In this document: positions 32,168 through 33,235 of the stretch, one piece after another | How positions within the stretch are numbered: the stretch's first letter is position 1 | Layout of the letters: each line of letters opens with the position of its first letter | Source: Treponema sp. | GTDB lineage: Bacteria > Spirochaetota > Spirochaetia > Treponematales > Treponemataceae | Assembly: GCA_004554075.1 (NCBI GenBank) | Contig: SFOB01000033.1 | Coordinates: 1 to 33,235 of the forward strand | DNA length: 33,235 nucleotides | Direction of reading: 5' to 3' | The notes under the pieces: model-generated | The model's database searches: none | What the model was told of the DNA's origin: nothing | Seen by the model: the letters and a program-made list of their open reading frames with translations, nothing else | Made by a program: the position numbers and the translations under genes

Positions 32168-33166
32168 ATGAAGAAAAATTATTTTAAGACAGTAATTCTG
32201 TTTATGTCTGTCTTTATTTTGACAGTTTTTTCATCATGCAGTTTCTTCTCTAGTTTTTCAGAAGAGGAATCAGGAATTAATATTTCTGGTTTGACTATGG
32301 CAAAACCTGCATTAACTATTTCTGTTGGAGAAATGTCTTATATTACTGTAAATATAAAACCAGCGGACGTTCAAAAAGATGTAAAACTTACATGGTCCTA
32401 TGACAGTAATATTATCACAGCTGATACAAGTTCTGCATGGGGCGTTTCAATTACAGGTGTAAAAGAAGGGCAGACTAATTTAAAATGTTCTTATGATGGT
32501 TATGAAGCTACCTGTATTGTAACTGTTAAAGGTTTTGCAGAGAATTATGAAGAAACTGTTGAACCTTATATTTATTCAAACACAACAATAATTCAAACCT
32601 CTCCTGGGGTAACAGAAAAGGTATTCTGTTCTTTGTATGGTGGAAGTGCAGCAGATATTGACGGTTATTCATGGACTATAGACAATGCTTCTGTTGCAAG
32701 TATTGAACCTACGGGACAGTACTGTGTAATTACTGCTAAAGATTCGGGATATGCTCGTATTAAAATTACACATCCAAAAGCTAGTTATCCGTATTACATG
32801 GGGATTTATGTATTTGCTGATGCTACAAATGTAAGTTATATTACAACTACACATAATATCCTTACCATGAATATGGAAGATGATGAAAAAACAATTTCTG
32901 TTTCTCTTGTAAATGGAAGTTCTTCATCATCAGATTCTTCTTTTAATTGGCAGATTATTGATGATGGATCTTCATCCATTCCTGTAAAGTGCGAAGCAAA
33001 CGGAAATAAAGCTGTAGTTACTCCTGTAAAAGCAGGAAGCTGTACCTTGCGTGTAACTCATCCAGATTCTGCTTATCCTCTTGATATTCTTTGTCGTGTA
33101 ATCTCTGTTGTAAAAAATGTTTATATAGAACCTGAATCAGAGAAATTGTCAATTGTTGTGGATTGA
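32168..33166 (+). CDS. Lipoprotein with tandem bacterial Ig-like domains
   Basis: 332 residues. Lipoprotein signal with FSSC, Cys24. Three Ig-like (BIG_2-type) repeats follow, each with the pattern of an initial beta strand, TW-x-Y/I, and a closing V-x-x-x-G-x-x-x-L/I strand: about 38-127 (VGEMSYITVNIKPADVQ), 135-225 and 235-325 (SCTLRVTHPDSAYPLDI). Surface adhesins and conjugation-associated surface proteins contain such folds. It follows virB10 and AAGGAG precedes ATG. Role in mating-pair contact is a plausible inference only. Confidence 0.8.
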   Translation: MKKNYFKTVILFMSVFILTVFSSCSFFSSFSEEESGINISGLTMAKPALTISVGEMSYITVNIKPADVQKDVKLTWSYDSNIITADTSSAWGVSITGVKEGQTNLKCSYDGYEATCIVTVKGFAENYEETVEPYIYSNTTIIQTSPGVTEKVFCSLYGGSAADIDGYSWTIDNASVASIEPTGQYCVITAKDSGYARIKITHPKASYPYYMGIYVFADATNVSYITTTHNILTMNMEDDEKTISVSLVNGSSSSSDSSFNWQIIDDGSSSIPVKCEANGNKAVVTPVKAGSCTLRVTHPDSAYPLDILCRVISVVKNVYIEPESEKLSIVVD

Positions 33167-33186
33167 AGTTTGAATCGGCATAAGTT

Positions 33187-33235
33187 TTAAGCAGCTTCCT
33201 TCAACTCACCATTTTCAAATTTTATATCTTTGACG
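33187..33235 (-). CDS. C-terminal end of a - strand gene cut by the window
   Basis: The - strand frame VKDIKFENGELKEAA runs from the window edge to a TAA at 33187-33189. It is convergent with the Ig-like lipoprotein gene. Too short to identify. Confidence 0.35.
   Translation of the reverse strand, partial: VKDIKFENGELKEAA

Noticed and set aside
1..33235. tRNA or rRNA genes, including a tRNA attachment site for the element
   Set aside because: No cloverleaf or rRNA motif was seen in any gap; none can be supported by eye.

Overview
The window looks like a piece of a Treponema-type spirochaete chromosome carrying a conjugative element. The assignment is an inference. It rests on the combination of a YihY membrane protein fused to a CRP-like domain, a short RpoS/RpoD-like sigma factor behind a textbook sigma-54 promoter, a chemoreceptor with a purely membrane-embedded N-terminus, spirochaete-style lipoprotein signals, and many short palindromic repeats between genes. 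I saw no rRNA, tRNA or CRISPR.

Bases 1-17775 are ordinary chromosome of moderate GC. On the + strand: the 3' part of guaA (long-form GMP synthase), then from 14.7 kb gltX followed by an isoprenylcysteine-methyltransferase/DUF1295 membrane protein and a low-molecular-weight tyrosine phosphatase. On the - strand, read from high to low coordinates: a methyl-accepting chemotaxis protein, dnaE, yggT-recG (one unit), the short sigma factor, asnS and the YihY/cNMP fusion. The gaps hold intrinsic terminators and at least one dispersed repeat family (three copies). RecG carries two in-frame insertions of a 16-bp repeat. A 45-codon remnant of a diguanylate cyclase (GGDEF) domain lies between the chemoreceptor and gltX.

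From about 17776 the DNA becomes clearly more AT-rich and the gene content changes to that of an integrative conjugative element (ICE) or a similar element, which continues past the right edge. In order: an ISNCY/IS1202-like insertion sequence; topB (topoisomerase III) on the - strand; a + strand run of ten small, tightly packed genes of unknown function; a structured intergenic stretch that is a good oriT candidate; a MOBP/DUF3363-type relaxase; a zeta-toxin cassette of three overlapping genes (small putative antitoxin, zeta kinase, XRE regulator); the outer-core and bridge proteins of a type IV secretion system (VirB8/TrbF, VirB9/TrbG as a lipoprotein, VirB10/TrbI); and a lipoprotein with Ig-like domains. 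VirB4, VirB6, VirB11, VirD4 and an integrase are not in the window.

Three points stand out. First, a perfect 18-bp palindrome, GAGCGAAACGTTTCGCTC, occurs (whole or as its 16-bp core) six times, plus one decayed copy, and only in the transferred region as far as I could see. Copies sit in gene leaders and also inside coding sequence, where all three reading frames are used. Second, the sigma-factor gene has an exact sigma-54 -24/-12 promoter, suggesting an RpoN-to-RpoS-type cascade like that of Borrelia. Third, topB and virB8, about 7 kb apart and facing away from each other, share the same promoter and leader layout (TTGACT, then CTGCCTGCCCAAA directly before the ribosome binding site), which suggests that the DNA-processing and secretion genes are co-regulated.
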